Source: Treponema parvum (GTDB lineage: Bacteria > Spirochaetota > Spirochaetia > Treponematales > Treponemataceae). Taken from it: 64,000 nt of DNA. The notes under the pieces are model-generated. The model had not been told where the DNA came from, ran no database searches, and saw nothing but the letters and a program-made list of their open reading frames with translations. This document shows positions 34,026 through 43,718 of the stretch, in pieces (within the stretch, counting starts at the first letter, position 1; each line of letters opens with the position of its first letter). The translations under genes and the position numbers were made by a program. The stretch lies in the NCBI RefSeq assembly GCF_017893945.1, contig NZ_CP054257.1:434001-498000 (forward strand), read 5' to 3'.

Positions 34026-36237
34026 GGTTGAATGCGTCCGCCCGCGCTTGTTCAAGAATTCGGCGGTCGCGGACGAGGTCCGATATTCCAAGTGAAAGGA
34101 TTCCCGACTGAGCGGTTCCAGTAAGTTCGCCGGGGCCGCGCAGCTTGAGATCTTCTTCCGCGATTATAAATCCGTCGGTGTTTTCGCGCAGAGCTTTCAT
34201 TCTGGCTATTCCCGATTCCGTTATGTTTTTGCCGTATACTAAAAAGCAGTAAGATTGCGCGTTCCCGCGGCCCACCCGCCCCCTTAACTGATGCAGCTGC
34301 GCCAAACCGAACCTGTCGGCCTGTTCTATGACCATGCAGGTTGCTGAAGGAACGTCGACGCCGACTTCCACTACCGTTGTTGCAACGAGTATCTTTATCT
34401 TTCCGTCCCGGAATTCTTTCAAAACTCTTATCTGCGTATCTTCATCTATTTTAGAGTGAAGCAGGGCGCACTGATATTCGGGGAATATTTTTGACGATAA
34501 AAGGGCGAACGCTTCTTCGGCGGCTTTCACTGATTTTAAAGTTTCATCGTCCGCAGAATTATCTTTTACCGTGTTTTGTTCGGAGCCTTCAGAGGATCCT
34601 TCGATCGCCGGATAAATGAAATACGCCTGACGCCCGGCTTTAAGTTCTTTGAGGACGGCGCGGTATACGTTTTTTTCATTTCCTTCGCGTACCAGATAAG
34701 TTATTACCGGTTTTCGGCCGCTCGGCATTGTTTTTATTACGGAAACATCCAGATCGCCGAACGCCGTGAGCGCGAGCGTCTGAGGAATGGGCGTTGCGCT
34801 CATCATAAGAAAATGCGGCGAAACGTACCGGTGCGAAGCCAGCTGCAAGCCTTTGCCTATGATCGCATTCCTTTGCATTACGCCGAATCTGTGCTGCTCG
34901 TCTATCACTACCGTCTGAAGATCCTTGTACACGACCGTGCTTGAAAAAAGGGCGTGCGTTCCGATCACTATATCTATATTGCCTTCTTTGAGCGCTTTTA
35001 AAAGCTGTTTCCGCCCGGATGCGTGTACCGACGCGGTTAAAAACGCAATCCTTATTCCCATAAAGCCGAGCAAACGGTCTGCGTTTTCAGCGTGCTGCCG
35101 GGCAAGAATTTCCGTCGGCGCCATGATCGCGCATTGGCCGCCCCAGTTTACGGTGCGAAGGCAGGCAAAGAATGCGACGAGCGTTTTTCCGGATCCAACG
35201 TCGCCTTGCAAAAGTCTTGCCATAGTGTATACAGGTTTGTCGGATCTACTTTCTGCGGCGCCTTTTAGCAGCGCGCTTCTTTCCTTGTAGCCGCGGTCTA
35301 TGTCTTCGTTCATCTGCCTTATGACGTTCATTTGATCGTCCGTAAGCTGAAACGAAAGTTGCTCGAAAAGTTTTTTTTGAAGCGGAGAAAGATCTTCCTT
35401 AAAATCATGCGCTTGCATGGAGGGGGCAGGCGTCCGCATTGCACTTCTTAGGTGACTTGCCGAATCTTCCGTGTTTTCAACACCGGGAAGACATCCCTTA
35501 TGTTCATAGGCGCGCTCTGCCATGGAATACTGAAAACGGAAAAGCTCTTCATATATAAGAGTTTGCCGCGCTTTTTCTATGTCCGAATATTGCGCCGGCT
35601 GATGGATTAGACGGACGGCGTCTTTTTTTGACAGCAGTTGTCTTTGGGCGATTATTTCCTGAGGAATCTCGTCGTCGATGCCTGCGCAGCATTGCTTAAG
35701 AGCCGCATTTACCGCCTTTTGCACTGATTTCAGGCTGAGCCCTTCGGTCAACGGGTAGATGGGAATCACGCCGGAATCGGGAAGCGGTTTGCCTTCGTAA
35801 TCGGCAAGGCTTTGGCCGTCTTTTAAGCCGTCCGAAAGTTTTATTACTTCAAACGAAGAACTCTGCAAAGAGTTGTACTTTATAAAAAAACTTCCGCTCA
35901 CAACTATGACGGAACCGATCGGAAGCATTTTTTCAAAAAAAGGTCTGTTAAAGGCGACGAGTTGGGCTTCCGCGGTCTTATCGTTTATGTAGATTTTCAG
36001 CGTTTTCATGCGGCCGTAGCCGAACCAGTCGTGTGCGGTAACTTCCGCCACGGTATGTACCTTAGCTTTGTTGAATTGCGACAGCGTGACGATCTTTGTT
36101 CTGTCTTCATAATCTCTCGGATACAATGTAAGCAGATCGGCGATTGTAAATACGTTGAGGTTTGCAAAAAGTTTTACGGCTGCGGGCCCTACGCCGGGAA
36201 GAGAACCTACGGGTATCCGTATTTCTTCAAGTTTCAT
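33997..36237 (-). CDS. recG: ATP-dependent DNA helicase RecG
   Basis: Branched-DNA helicase that remodels stalled replication forks and Holliday junctions. It has 746 aa, a little longer than usual. The N-terminal wedge/OB domain spans about 60-160 (VHTVAEVTAHDWFGYGRMKTL). The helicase core has Walker A QGDVGSGKT (about 340-350), DEQH box VVIDEQHRFG (about 442-451), MSATPIPQT (about 470) and motif VI QLRGRVGRGN (about 655). It is the last gene of a dnaE-yggT-recG run. Its C-terminus overlaps the sigma gene on the other strand by 29 bases. Confidence 0.96.
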   Translation of the reverse strand: MKLEEIRIPVGSLPGVGPAAVKLFANLNVFTIADLLTLYPRDYEDRTKIVTLSQFNKAKVHTVAEVTAHDWFGYGRMKTLKIYINDKTAEAQLVAFNRPFFEKMLPIGSVIVVSGSFFIKYNSLQSSSFEVIKLSDGLKDGQSLADYEGKPLPDSGVIPIYPLTEGLSLKSVQKAVNAALKQCCAGIDDEIPQEIIAQRQLLSKKDAVRLIHQPAQYSDIEKARQTLIYEELFRFQYSMAERAYEHKGCLPGVENTEDSASHLRSAMRTPAPSMQAHDFKEDLSPLQKKLFEQLSFQLTDDQMNVIRQMNEDIDRGYKERSALLKGAAESRSDKPVYTMARLLQGDVGSGKTLVAFFACLRTVNWGGQCAIMAPTEILARQHAENADRLLGFMGIRIAFLTASVHASGRKQLLKALKEGNIDIVIGTHALFSSTVVYKDLQTVVIDEQHRFGVMQRNAIIGKGLQLASHRYVSPHFLMMSATPIPQTLALTAFGDLDVSVIKTMPSGRKPVITYLVREGNEKNVYRAVLKELKAGRQAYFIYPAIEGSSEGSEQNTVKDNSADDETLKSVKAAEEAFALLSSKIFPEYQCALLHSKIDEDTQIRVLKEFRDGKIKILVATTVVEVGVDVPSATCMVIEQADRFGLAQLHQLRGRVGRGNAQSYCFLVYGKNITESGIARMKALRENTDGFIIAEEDLKLRGPGELTGTAQSGILSLGISDLVRDRRILEQARADAFNLMQRKLQGG

Positions 36238-36254
36238 CGATACCGGACACTGAA

Positions 36255-36839
36255 CTAAAACGGAAGGCGGGCCAGAAGCGAAAACAAAATATTTGCGATA
36301 TATCGTACTCCGAGGTTAAATGCCAGCAGTGTAAAAATTGAAATGATAAGAGAATTTTTATAGCTTATGGGTCTTCCGCCTGAAAACAGGCTTGATATTT
36401 TAAAGACCAGAGGATTGATCGAATAATCTATTTGCGACCATATGGATGAGTATGAATCTCTGCGTATTAGAAGGATAATAAGCCGTATGACAAGAAAAAA
36501 TATAAAAAAAGTTATCAGGGAATTGATAATCTGTAAGAGCATGTTCAGCGCCAAAACTAAAAACAGACCGAACGTGATCGACCTCGACATGGCGAGGTTT
36601 CCGAAAATACTTGACGCCACCATGAGCACGCCGAAAGAAATGAGAGGCGAAAAATCAAAAGCGCCGAAGCGTAAGGGCAGTCGTCGGAAAAGATTCAAAT
36701 ACGGATCGCACAGGGACGAAAGTATTTGCGCAAAGCGGCTGTAGGCGAGTCCGGGAAACCATGTGAGCATGATGCGTATGAAGCACAAAAAAGAGTATAT
36801 ACTGATCATGGAAGTAAGCAGTTTAAAGATCGATATCAT
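36255..36839 (-). CDS. YggT-family membrane protein
   Basis: Integral membrane protein of 194 aa with two YGGT units. The first carries RIMLTWFPGL..RFAQILSSLCDPYLNLFRRLPLRFGAFDFSPLISFGVLM (residues about 21-75, core PYLNLFRR), and the second ends with YSSIWSQIDYSINPLVFKISSLF. About four hydrophobic helices are present. YggT proteins are linked to membrane integrity, osmotic response and cell division (YlmG/SepF region in other bacteria), but biochemical function is unknown. A CCGGGGGAT site precedes the ATG. It lies between dnaE and recG in one operon. Confidence 0.9.
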   Translation of the reverse strand: MISIFKLLTSMISIYSFLCFIRIMLTWFPGLAYSRFAQILSSLCDPYLNLFRRLPLRFGAFDFSPLISFGVLMVASSIFGNLAMSRSITFGLFLVLALNMLLQIINSLITFFIFFLVIRLIILLIRRDSYSSIWSQIDYSINPLVFKISSLFSGGRPISYKNSLIISIFTLLAFNLGVRYIANILFSLLARLPF

Positions 36840-36857
36840 AAAATCCCCCGGTAAAAA

Positions 36858-39800
36858 TTAGGCCGTCCACACTTCGGACACCCCCGCTTTGGATTCAAGG
36901 CTTTGAATAAATTCAGCCGTTGAAGGCGCCGTGATTTGGCCGTTTGCCTTTATAATATACGGACCGTTTTCCGTATCTATATGAAAATATACACAACATG
37001 AACCGGTAGCGCCAAATAAAAAATCACGTAAATTTTGAATGTGGGATTCGCTGCACGCGGCCGATTCAAGCTGAATATGAACTTCGCTTATAGCGCGGGC
37101 TTTTAGACTGTCGGGATCTTCTATGCTGTCTACGATAAATGAAGGCGTGTCTCTTGAGCCGTCGACCTTGCCTTTAAAAGCATAAATTTTATCCGTTTCT
37201 ATAGAGCCGCGTATCGATTGCCACGTTTTAGGAAAAAAAGTTATATCGATTGAACCGTTAAAATCCTGTAATTTTGCAAAGGCCATCTGGTCGCCTTTTT
37301 TAGTGTTTATAGTGCGAAGCTCCATGAGCATGCCCATCGCCGTGTGAGTTTTTCCCGTATTGCGCATCTGCCATGGATTTCCTCTGGACACGCTTGCGGC
37401 CTGAGCTTCTTTTTCCGCCATGGCTTCCTTTGCCTCGCGTTCTATGTTTTGCGAAGTGACTGTTACGCACTCTTTGATAGCTTTTTTGTAATCGTCCAGC
37501 GGATGCCCCGAAACGTAACAGCCTATGAGATCTTTTTCCTGGTTCAGTTTTTCCATCTTTGTAAGATCTTCGCTTTCTTCAAATATAAAAGGAACGAACT
37601 CTTCTTCGCTGTTTTCCCCGAAAAGGCTCGCCTGTCCGTTATCGGTTCCGCGCTTTTTACCTTCGGCGTAGGCCACCGCTCTTTCCATGTTCTGGATGAG
37701 AGTCGGACGGTTCTGCCCCAGATTGTCAAAAGCCCCGGTTTTTATGAGCACTTCAAGAGCCCTCTTATTTACCGACTTTAGATCTACGCGGTCAAGAAAG
37801 TCCAAAAAACTTTTGTAAGGTCCGTTTTTGGAGCGCTCTTCGACGATCACTTCCGCAGCTTTTTGTCCGAGCCCTTTTATTCCCATAAGGCCGAAAACTA
37901 TCTTTCCGTCTACAACGTCGAAGACCGTGTCTGAGCGGTTTATGTCCGGAGGATCGATCGTAAGCCCCATTGAATTTCCTTCGGCGATATACATCGGAAG
38001 TTTATCCGTGCTGGTTATTTCGTTTGTCAAGTTAGCCGCAATAAATTCAGCCGGGTAATTTGCCTTTAAGTATGCCGTGCGGTATGCCACAACAGAATAC
38101 GCGGCCGCGTGACTTTTGTTAAAGCCGTAGCCGGCGAACGGAACCATGATTTCAAAAATTTCATCGGCGTGCTGTTCGGAAAATCCGTTTTTTATGGCGC
38201 CGTCTATAAATTCTTTCTTTTTCGCCATAAGGACGTCTTTTTTCTTTTTTCCCATGGCGCGGCGCAGCATGTCGGCGGCTCCCAGTGAAAAGCCCGCGAT
38301 GCGCTGGGCTACTTGCATTACCTGTTCCTGATAGACCATAACACCGTAAGTTTCTTTTAATATGTCTTCAAGGCACGGATCCGGATAGTGAATGGTTTCG
38401 GGGTGCCATTTTCCGTCTATGTACTGTTGTATAAATTCCATCGGCCCCGGACGGTAAAGCGCATTCATAGCTACGAGTTCTTCTATGGAATGAGGTTTAA
38501 GCTGCTTCATCCATTTTTGCATTCCGGGACTTTCAAATTGAAATACGGCGACGGTATCTCCGCGGCAGAACAGATCGAATGTTTTGGAATCTTCTTCCGA
38601 AATTTGATCCGCTTTAAAATTTTCCAATCCCGGGCGTTTCCGGATTATATGTTCGGCGTGCTTTATTAATGTGAGCGTTTTAAGCCCCAGGTAATCCATC
38701 TTTACAAGGCCGCACGGCTCGATTATGTCCATCGTGTATTGAACGGCTACTTTTTCGGTTTTTGAATCTTTGAATACGGGAACCCACTCCGACAGCGGCG
38801 ATTTGCCTATGACGATTCCCGACGCATGCAGACCCGTGTTACGGTTTATGTTTTCAAGCTTGTAAGCCAGGCGGAAAAGCTGCTGGTACTTAGGATCGTC
38901 TTTATATTGGATCAGCTGCCCGTTGTCGGAATGTTCCGGCGTCGGAGGCGTAAATGCGTCTTTAAGCGTCGCCTTAGGGTCTCCGGGAATACATTTTTTC
39001 AACATGTTTACTTCGGACAGCGGTATGTCAAGCACGCGCCCTACGTCGGCTATAACTTGTTTTGCCTTTAGAGTACCGAAGGTTACTATATGCCCTACTT
39101 GAGGGTCTCCGTAATGATCGCGCGTATATTGGATTATGTCAGGCCTTCCTTCGAAGCACATGTCTACGTCAAAGTCCGGCATGCTCACGCGCTCAGGGTT
39201 TAAAAACCGCTCGAAAATAAGTTTAAAACGGAAAGGGTCTATGTCGGTTATGGACATTGCGTAGGCCACGAGTGAACCGGCTCCCGATCCGCGTCCCGGC
39301 CCTATGGGAATATCGTGTTTTTTCGCCCAATCGATAAAATTCCAGACGATCAAAAAATACCCTGAAAACCCCATCTGAAATATTATCTTGAGTTCGTATT
39401 CTTTTCGCTGTTCTATTTCAGGCGAAATCACCGCATAGCGTTTTTTTAAGCCTTCTTCCACTATGTGCCGCATGTAATCGTCTTGCGAATTAAATCCCTC
39501 AGGAACTTGGAAGACGGGAAGGCAGTCTTTTAACTGCTGCGTGGAATACTGGGGAATGGTGAGATTGCACATCGACGCGACTTTTAATGTGTTTGCAAGA
39601 AGTTCGGGATGTCCGGGAAAAATCTCGGCCATTTCAGATTCGCTTTTAAGATAGAATTGGTCGGATTCAAATTTCATCCTGTTTTTGTCTTTGAGAAGAC
39701 TTTTCGTTCCTATGCAGAGCAGTGCGTCTTGGGCTTCGGCGTCTTCTTTTCGGCAATAGTGAACGTCGTTTGTGGCGACGGCGGTTATGCCGAATTTTTG

Positions 39801-40430
39801 GGCGATTTGAAGTAAAAGCGGTTCTATGCGTTTTTGTTCTTCAATGCCGTGGTTTTGAAATTCTATGTAATAGTGATCTTTTCCGAACAGATTTAAATAA
39901 CGCTGTGCGATTTTTTCAGCTTTGGGCATATCGCCTGCGATCAAGGCCTGCGGAAGTTCCCCGGCAAGGCAGGAAGACAGGCAGATGATTCCCGAATGAT
40001 ACTTTTCAAGCAGCGGCCAGTCTATGCGCGGCTTGTAATAAATTCCTTCCGTATAAGCTATGGAAGATAGGACTGCGAGGTTTTTATAGCCTTCTACATT
40101 GCATGCGATTAAAACAAGGTGATAATAGTTTGCTCCGTAAGGAGTTTTATTTTTTTCAAGACGGCTTCCTTCCGCCAGATAAAACTCTTCGCCGACAAGG
40201 GGATTTATTCCGTTTGCGCGGCACATGTGCTCGAAATTCAAAACTCCGAACATGTTGCCGTGGTCTGTCAGTGCGAGAGCTTTCATGTTCAATTCTTTGG
40301 CGCGCGCAATGAGAGTTCCGATTTTGGAAGCTCCGTCGAGCAGGGAATAGTCCGAATGCACGTGAAGGTGAACGAAATTCGATTCGGGCGTATCTTTGTC
40401 CGGTTCGGGGAAAATCTTTATGTCTGCCAT
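36858..40430 (-). CDS. dnaE: DNA polymerase III alpha subunit
   Basis: Replicative polymerase catalytic subunit, 1190 aa. The N-terminal PHP domain begins FVHLHVHSDYSLLDG (residues about 20-34) with TDHGNMFG. The polymerase core has GPGRGSGAGSLVAYAM (about 377-392), the catalytic aspartates in MPDFDVDMCFEGRP (about 413-426) and a third Asp in KMDYLGLKTL (about 575). The Thr/HhH region and an OB-fold with KKGDQMAFAKLQD (about 1055) follow. A promoter TTGAAG-N17-TAAAAT ends 8 bases before the ATG, and no Shine-Dalgarno is visible, so it may be leaderless. It is divergent from the oxidoreductase gene at 40539. Confidence 0.97.
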   Translation of the reverse strand: MADIKIFPEPDKDTPESNFVHLHVHSDYSLLDGASKIGTLIARAKELNMKALALTDHGNMFGVLNFEHMCRANGINPLVGEEFYLAEGSRLEKNKTPYGANYYHLVLIACNVEGYKNLAVLSSIAYTEGIYYKPRIDWPLLEKYHSGIICLSSCLAGELPQALIAGDMPKAEKIAQRYLNLFGKDHYYIEFQNHGIEEQKRIEPLLLQIAQKFGITAVATNDVHYCRKEDAEAQDALLCIGTKSLLKDKNRMKFESDQFYLKSESEMAEIFPGHPELLANTLKVASMCNLTIPQYSTQQLKDCLPVFQVPEGFNSQDDYMRHIVEEGLKKRYAVISPEIEQRKEYELKIIFQMGFSGYFLIVWNFIDWAKKHDIPIGPGRGSGAGSLVAYAMSITDIDPFRFKLIFERFLNPERVSMPDFDVDMCFEGRPDIIQYTRDHYGDPQVGHIVTFGTLKAKQVIADVGRVLDIPLSEVNMLKKCIPGDPKATLKDAFTPPTPEHSDNGQLIQYKDDPKYQQLFRLAYKLENINRNTGLHASGIVIGKSPLSEWVPVFKDSKTEKVAVQYTMDIIEPCGLVKMDYLGLKTLTLIKHAEHIIRKRPGLENFKADQISEEDSKTFDLFCRGDTVAVFQFESPGMQKWMKQLKPHSIEELVAMNALYRPGPMEFIQQYIDGKWHPETIHYPDPCLEDILKETYGVMVYQEQVMQVAQRIAGFSLGAADMLRRAMGKKKKDVLMAKKKEFIDGAIKNGFSEQHADEIFEIMVPFAGYGFNKSHAAAYSVVAYRTAYLKANYPAEFIAANLTNEITSTDKLPMYIAEGNSMGLTIDPPDINRSDTVFDVVDGKIVFGLMGIKGLGQKAAEVIVEERSKNGPYKSFLDFLDRVDLKSVNKRALEVLIKTGAFDNLGQNRPTLIQNMERAVAYAEGKKRGTDNGQASLFGENSEEEFVPFIFEESEDLTKMEKLNQEKDLIGCYVSGHPLDDYKKAIKECVTVTSQNIEREAKEAMAEKEAQAASVSRGNPWQMRNTGKTHTAMGMLMELRTINTKKGDQMAFAKLQDFNGSIDITFFPKTWQSIRGSIETDKIYAFKGKVDGSRDTPSFIVDSIEDPDSLKARAISEVHIQLESAACSESHIQNLRDFLFGATGSCCVYFHIDTENGPYIIKANGQITAPSTAEFIQSLESKAGVSEVWTA

Positions 40431-40438
40431 ATAAAGAT

Positions 40439-40530
40439 ATTTTATAGGGTTTGTAATACGACTTCAAGCGGAATTTTAAGACCTCTTTTGTTGAGACGAT
40501 GTTGAGGCGGCTGCCGTATGAGCCGATAAT
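40439..40530. promoter_or_regulatory. Back-to-back promoters of dnaE and the Gfo/Idh gene
   Basis: Minus strand: TTGAAG (40462-40467), 17 bases, TAAAAT (40439-40444), then 8 bases to the dnaE ATG. Plus strand: TTGAGG (40502-40507), 17 bases, GATAAT (40525-40530), then 8 bases to the ATG at 40539. Both predict transcripts starting at the codon. Confidence 0.5.
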
Positions 40531-40538
40531 TCTTATAT

Positions 40539-41603
40539 ATGAAAAAGATTTATACGGCGGCCCTCGTCGGCTGCGGAAGAATAGGTTTTTCCCTCGGGTT
40601 CGATAAAAAAAGAGAACAGCCGGCTTCCCACACTATGGCCTTAAAAAAGAATAAGAGAATTAAACTTGTAGCCGGATGCGACACGGATCTCTTAAAGCTT
40701 GAAAGTTGGAAACGTTTTGTAAGATGCGGCAAAATATATACCGATGTTTCGGATATGCTGCGCTCCTGTAAGACGGATATTATCGCCGTCGCGGTAAACG
40801 AAGAATTTCATCTCTCTGTAGCGCTGGACGTAATAAGATCCCGCCCGCGCTTGGTAATACTTGAAAAACCCGTCGCGCTGAATACCGGCGACGCAAAAAA
40901 AATTTACAGTGCTGCAAAGGAATTCAACGTTCCCGTGCTGGTAAACCATGAAAGAAGGTTCGCTTTGGATTATAGCGCCGCTGCAAATTATTTGAGCGAA
41001 ATCGGCGATATTCAGAGTATAAGAGGCGTTTTATGCTCCGGGCTGCGGGTATATTCGCCCGAAGACGAAAAGACCGGATCTTACAGTCTTTTGCATGACG
41101 GTACGCATTTGATAGATATAATACTTTACTTTCTTGAAAAACTTTCCGGAAAAGAAAAAAAACGGTTGCTTTATCGCCCCTCTCTTTCAGGCGTTTATTA
41201 TGACATGGAAAAACCTGTCGTAGTCAGAAACCTTTGCGCCAATTACAAAACGGACGTCTGTCCCGATGTTTCCGTAACTATTTCAGGACGAAGTAAATTT
41301 TTTGCTTTTGAAGTGGAGATTACAGGTACTCAGGGACGCATATGCATAGGCAACGGCTACATGCATTTTTATAAAAGCCGACAATCCAAGCTGTATACGG
41401 GGTTTTATTCTTTGGAAGAAAACCGTTTTGTCCGCCGGCCTAAAAGAACGCTCTATTTTTCGAATATGGTACAGAATGCGGTCGATTTTTTAGACGGTAA
41501 GGCGCCTTTAGGATCGTCTTTAGAAGACGGAATAAATGTGATGGCCGTGATAGACGAAATAAAAAAAGAGCTTAAAAAAGAAAACGGCACCCTCGGAAAT
41601 TGA
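40539..41603 (+). CDS. Gfo/Idh/MocA-family oxidoreductase
   Basis: NAD(P)-dependent oxidoreductase of 354 aa. The Rossmann motif VGCGRIGFS is at residues 9-17, and the family signature RLVILEKPVALNTGDAKKI (with EKP near 108) and the substrate-side VNHERRFALDY (near 135) are clear. The C-terminal alpha/beta sheet domain has LHDGTHLIDIILYFLEKL. Substrates in this family are sugars, inositols or sugar nucleotides; none can be assigned. The stop codon lies inside hairpin repeat C, so the repeat supplies the last codons (..ENGTLGN). It is convergent with the flavin reductase gene. Confidence 0.85.
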   Translation: MKKIYTAALVGCGRIGFSLGFDKKREQPASHTMALKKNKRIKLVAGCDTDLLKLESWKRFVRCGKIYTDVSDMLRSCKTDIIAVAVNEEFHLSVALDVIRSRPRLVILEKPVALNTGDAKKIYSAAKEFNVPVLVNHERRFALDYSAAANYLSEIGDIQSIRGVLCSGLRVYSPEDEKTGSYSLLHDGTHLIDIILYFLEKLSGKEKKRLLYRPSLSGVYYDMEKPVVVRNLCANYKTDVCPDVSVTISGRSKFFAFEVEITGTQGRICIGNGYMHFYKSRQSKLYTGFYSLEENRFVRRPKRTLYFSNMVQNAVDFLDGKAPLGSSLEDGINVMAVIDEIKKELKKENGTLGN

Positions 41604-41626
41604 AATTTCCTTGCATGCCGTTTTTC
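41582..41626. repeat. Dispersed hairpin repeat, copy C (bidirectional terminator position)
   Basis: AACGGCA...GGAAATTGAAATTTCC...TGCCGTT with a T5 tail covers 41584-41626. It is the reverse complement of the first module of copy B (6525-6562) with a few changes. It overlaps the stop codon of the oxidoreductase gene and precedes the end of the reductase gene on the other strand, so it may terminate both. Confidence 0.6.
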
Positions 41627-41634
41627 TTAGGAGT

Positions 41635-43356
41635 TTATTTTATATACGCCAGAGCCGAGTCTGCCGCCATCTTTCCGAAAACTTCAATGTCGGCGATTGC
41701 ATTGCCGCCCAAGCGGTTACCGCCGTGAACGCCTCCGGTAACTTCTCCCGCTGCAAAGACGCCTGGAATCGGCTGCCCTTTTGTATTTAAAACTTCCGCT
41801 TTTGCGTCTATTTTAAGACCGCCCATCGTGTGGTGTACTGCAGGACCTACTTCAACCGCATAATACGGAGCTTTTTCCAGAGGAAGAGGCATTTCGGACG
41901 CTTTTCGGCCGATCGGATCCTTGCCCGATTTTTGTATTGCCGCATAATCCGAAAGGGTTTTTACCAATGCGTTTTCCGGTATGCCGAGCTTTTTCGCGAG
42001 TTCGGCGACTGTCGGAGCTTCGGTCAGGAGACCTTTTTTTGCATAGCCTTCGATTGCCTTAAGCGACTCTCGTACCGCTTGGTCGAATACGAGGAATGCG
42101 GTTCCGCCTTTTTGCTCGAGGATGGCTTTTGACATAACATCGCGGGTAGACATTTCGGAACAAAAGCGATTGCCGTCGCGGTTCACTATGATGGCGCCGT
42201 TGCCGCGTACGGCTTCGGTGATCATTATGCCCTTACCCGGAACTACCGTAGGATGGGTTTGAATTTGATCCATGTCTACAAAGTCTGCGCCGATCGCTTT
42301 GCCCCATTCGATTGCGTCGCCGGTAGCGCCGTTGTGATTCGTCGTGCCGAATCCCTTTAACGAAGGAACATAAGAGACGACCATGTCTGGATTTGCACCG
42401 AAGCCTCCCGTAGCGATTATTACAGCTTTAGCCGAAATTTTATAATCGCCCGCTTCGGACGAAACCGTTACTCCTACGGCCTTTCCGTCCTGCATTATAA
42501 TACCCGTACATTTCGAGTTAAGACGTAAGTCTACGCCGGCGCTCTCAATTGCCGCGCTTAGCACTTTTACAAGATGCGGGCCTACCGCGGCTCCGCCTTG
42601 CGGACGGTGGGTGCGTTTGTTTGTCGAACCTGCCATCTTTCCCACGTCGGTAAGGTCGGCTCCTATGTCTATGAGATAATCTACGATAGCGGCGGAATTA
42701 TTTACCATAGTGCGTACAAGGGTGGGATCGTTTTTATTGTAACCGCCTTTCATGGTATCTTGGAAATACTGTTCGTTGGAATCTTCAATGCCCAGTTTTT
42801 TTTGTATTACCGTTTCGCTTGCGTTAAGACCGCCCGTCGCGGAATTGGTATTTCCGCCGACTACGCCTTTTTTCTCAAGAAGGATGACATTTGCCCCTTG
42901 CGTTTTGGCTCTGTAAGCGGCTGTCATTCCGGCTCCGCCAGCTCCGATCACTACGATGTCGCAGGATGTGTCTTCCGCCTTTTCGGTTTTGGCAACAGCT
43001 CCCTTCGATGCGGCAAGAGCTTGACGTATCGCCTGCGCGGTTCCTTTTGACGTTACCGTCGCTCCGGAAACTATGTCCAAATTATCCGCGTTGCCGTTTT
43101 TTACGGCCTGAGCCATTACTTTTGCGGCCGCGGGTTTTGCAAAGTCCGTTTCCTTTTCGGAAACGACTTTTCCGTCGATTATCTTTCCGTTACTGACTGT
43201 GATTGAAACTTCAATCTTTCCGTTGTTGCCTTCGCCGATGCCGGTAAAGGTTTCTCCTGCCGGTTTTTTCGTACAGGACAGGACAATCGCTATCGCCATA
43301 GCGGAAACTGCCAGAAAAATACAGGACGCAACTGCATTTATCTTTTTGAAATTCAT
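41635..43356 (-). CDS. FMN-binding/FAD-binding lipoprotein reductase (fumarate reductase-like)
   Basis: Exported flavoprotein of 573 aa. The signal peptide has lipobox IVLSC (Cys 28), so it is probably anchored on the periplasmic side. Residues 40-115 are an FMN_bind domain with SGATVTSKG, whose Thr is the covalent FMN site made by an ApbE-type flavin transferase. From 130 on it is a flavocytochrome c/UrdA-like FAD domain: DIVVIGAGGAGMTAAYRA, NRDGNRFCSEMSTRDVM and GGNRLGGNAIAD. The acceptor may be fumarate, urocanate or another enoate. AGGAGGGA precedes the ATG. No haem motif is present; electrons probably come from FMN-linked membrane donors. Confidence 0.9.
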   Translation of the reverse strand: MNFKKINAVASCIFLAVSAMAIAIVLSCTKKPAGETFTGIGEGNNGKIEVSITVSNGKIIDGKVVSEKETDFAKPAAAKVMAQAVKNGNADNLDIVSGATVTSKGTAQAIRQALAASKGAVAKTEKAEDTSCDIVVIGAGGAGMTAAYRAKTQGANVILLEKKGVVGGNTNSATGGLNASETVIQKKLGIEDSNEQYFQDTMKGGYNKNDPTLVRTMVNNSAAIVDYLIDIGADLTDVGKMAGSTNKRTHRPQGGAAVGPHLVKVLSAAIESAGVDLRLNSKCTGIIMQDGKAVGVTVSSEAGDYKISAKAVIIATGGFGANPDMVVSYVPSLKGFGTTNHNGATGDAIEWGKAIGADFVDMDQIQTHPTVVPGKGIMITEAVRGNGAIIVNRDGNRFCSEMSTRDVMSKAILEQKGGTAFLVFDQAVRESLKAIEGYAKKGLLTEAPTVAELAKKLGIPENALVKTLSDYAAIQKSGKDPIGRKASEMPLPLEKAPYYAVEVGPAVHHTMGGLKIDAKAEVLNTKGQPIPGVFAAGEVTGGVHGGNRLGGNAIADIEVFGKMAADSALAYIK

Positions 43357-43401
43357 AAGAATTCCCTCCTTAAAATAAACTTATACAACCGTTATTTTAT
43401 G

Positions 43402-43431
43402 AGTATAATCTGTGAAGCGGAATCTTGACAA
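43402..43431 (-). promoter_or_regulatory. Putative promoter of the flavin reductase gene
   Basis: On the minus strand TTGTCA (43426-43431), 18 bases and TATACT (43402-43407) precede the gene starting at 43356 with a leader of about 40 bases. Confidence 0.5.
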
Positions 43432-43718
43432 GTGTTAGCCGGACGTTCTGTTCGAGTGCGGCCTTTGCGGACAAGAACTGCGTTTTCCGCGTGTAGATTT
43501 TGCTTGACCGCGCATAAAACCGTTTGCGGGACATTCTTTAAGTGCGCGGACTGCCCTTTTGACTGCCGTAGGAGCGCGGCCGTCTTAAAACGGGGACTGC
43601 CGCCAAGTTTAGAAACAGGCTGCAGCTTTTACCTGACCGCCGAAGCTGCCGTAGGTGCGATCTGCCGCTTTTAAAACAGAAGCCTCCGCCGAATTAAGTC
43701 TGCAAGACGGCCTTTGCC
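43432..43718. other. GC-rich non-coding stretch with degenerate repeats
   Basis: No gene is supported between the reductase promoter and the end of guaB. CTGCCGTAGG occurs at 43563-43572 and 43646-43655, each followed by a GC-rich piece and a TTTTAAAAC or CTTAAAAC end, so two degenerate tandem units of about 83 bases are present. Confidence 0.35.
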
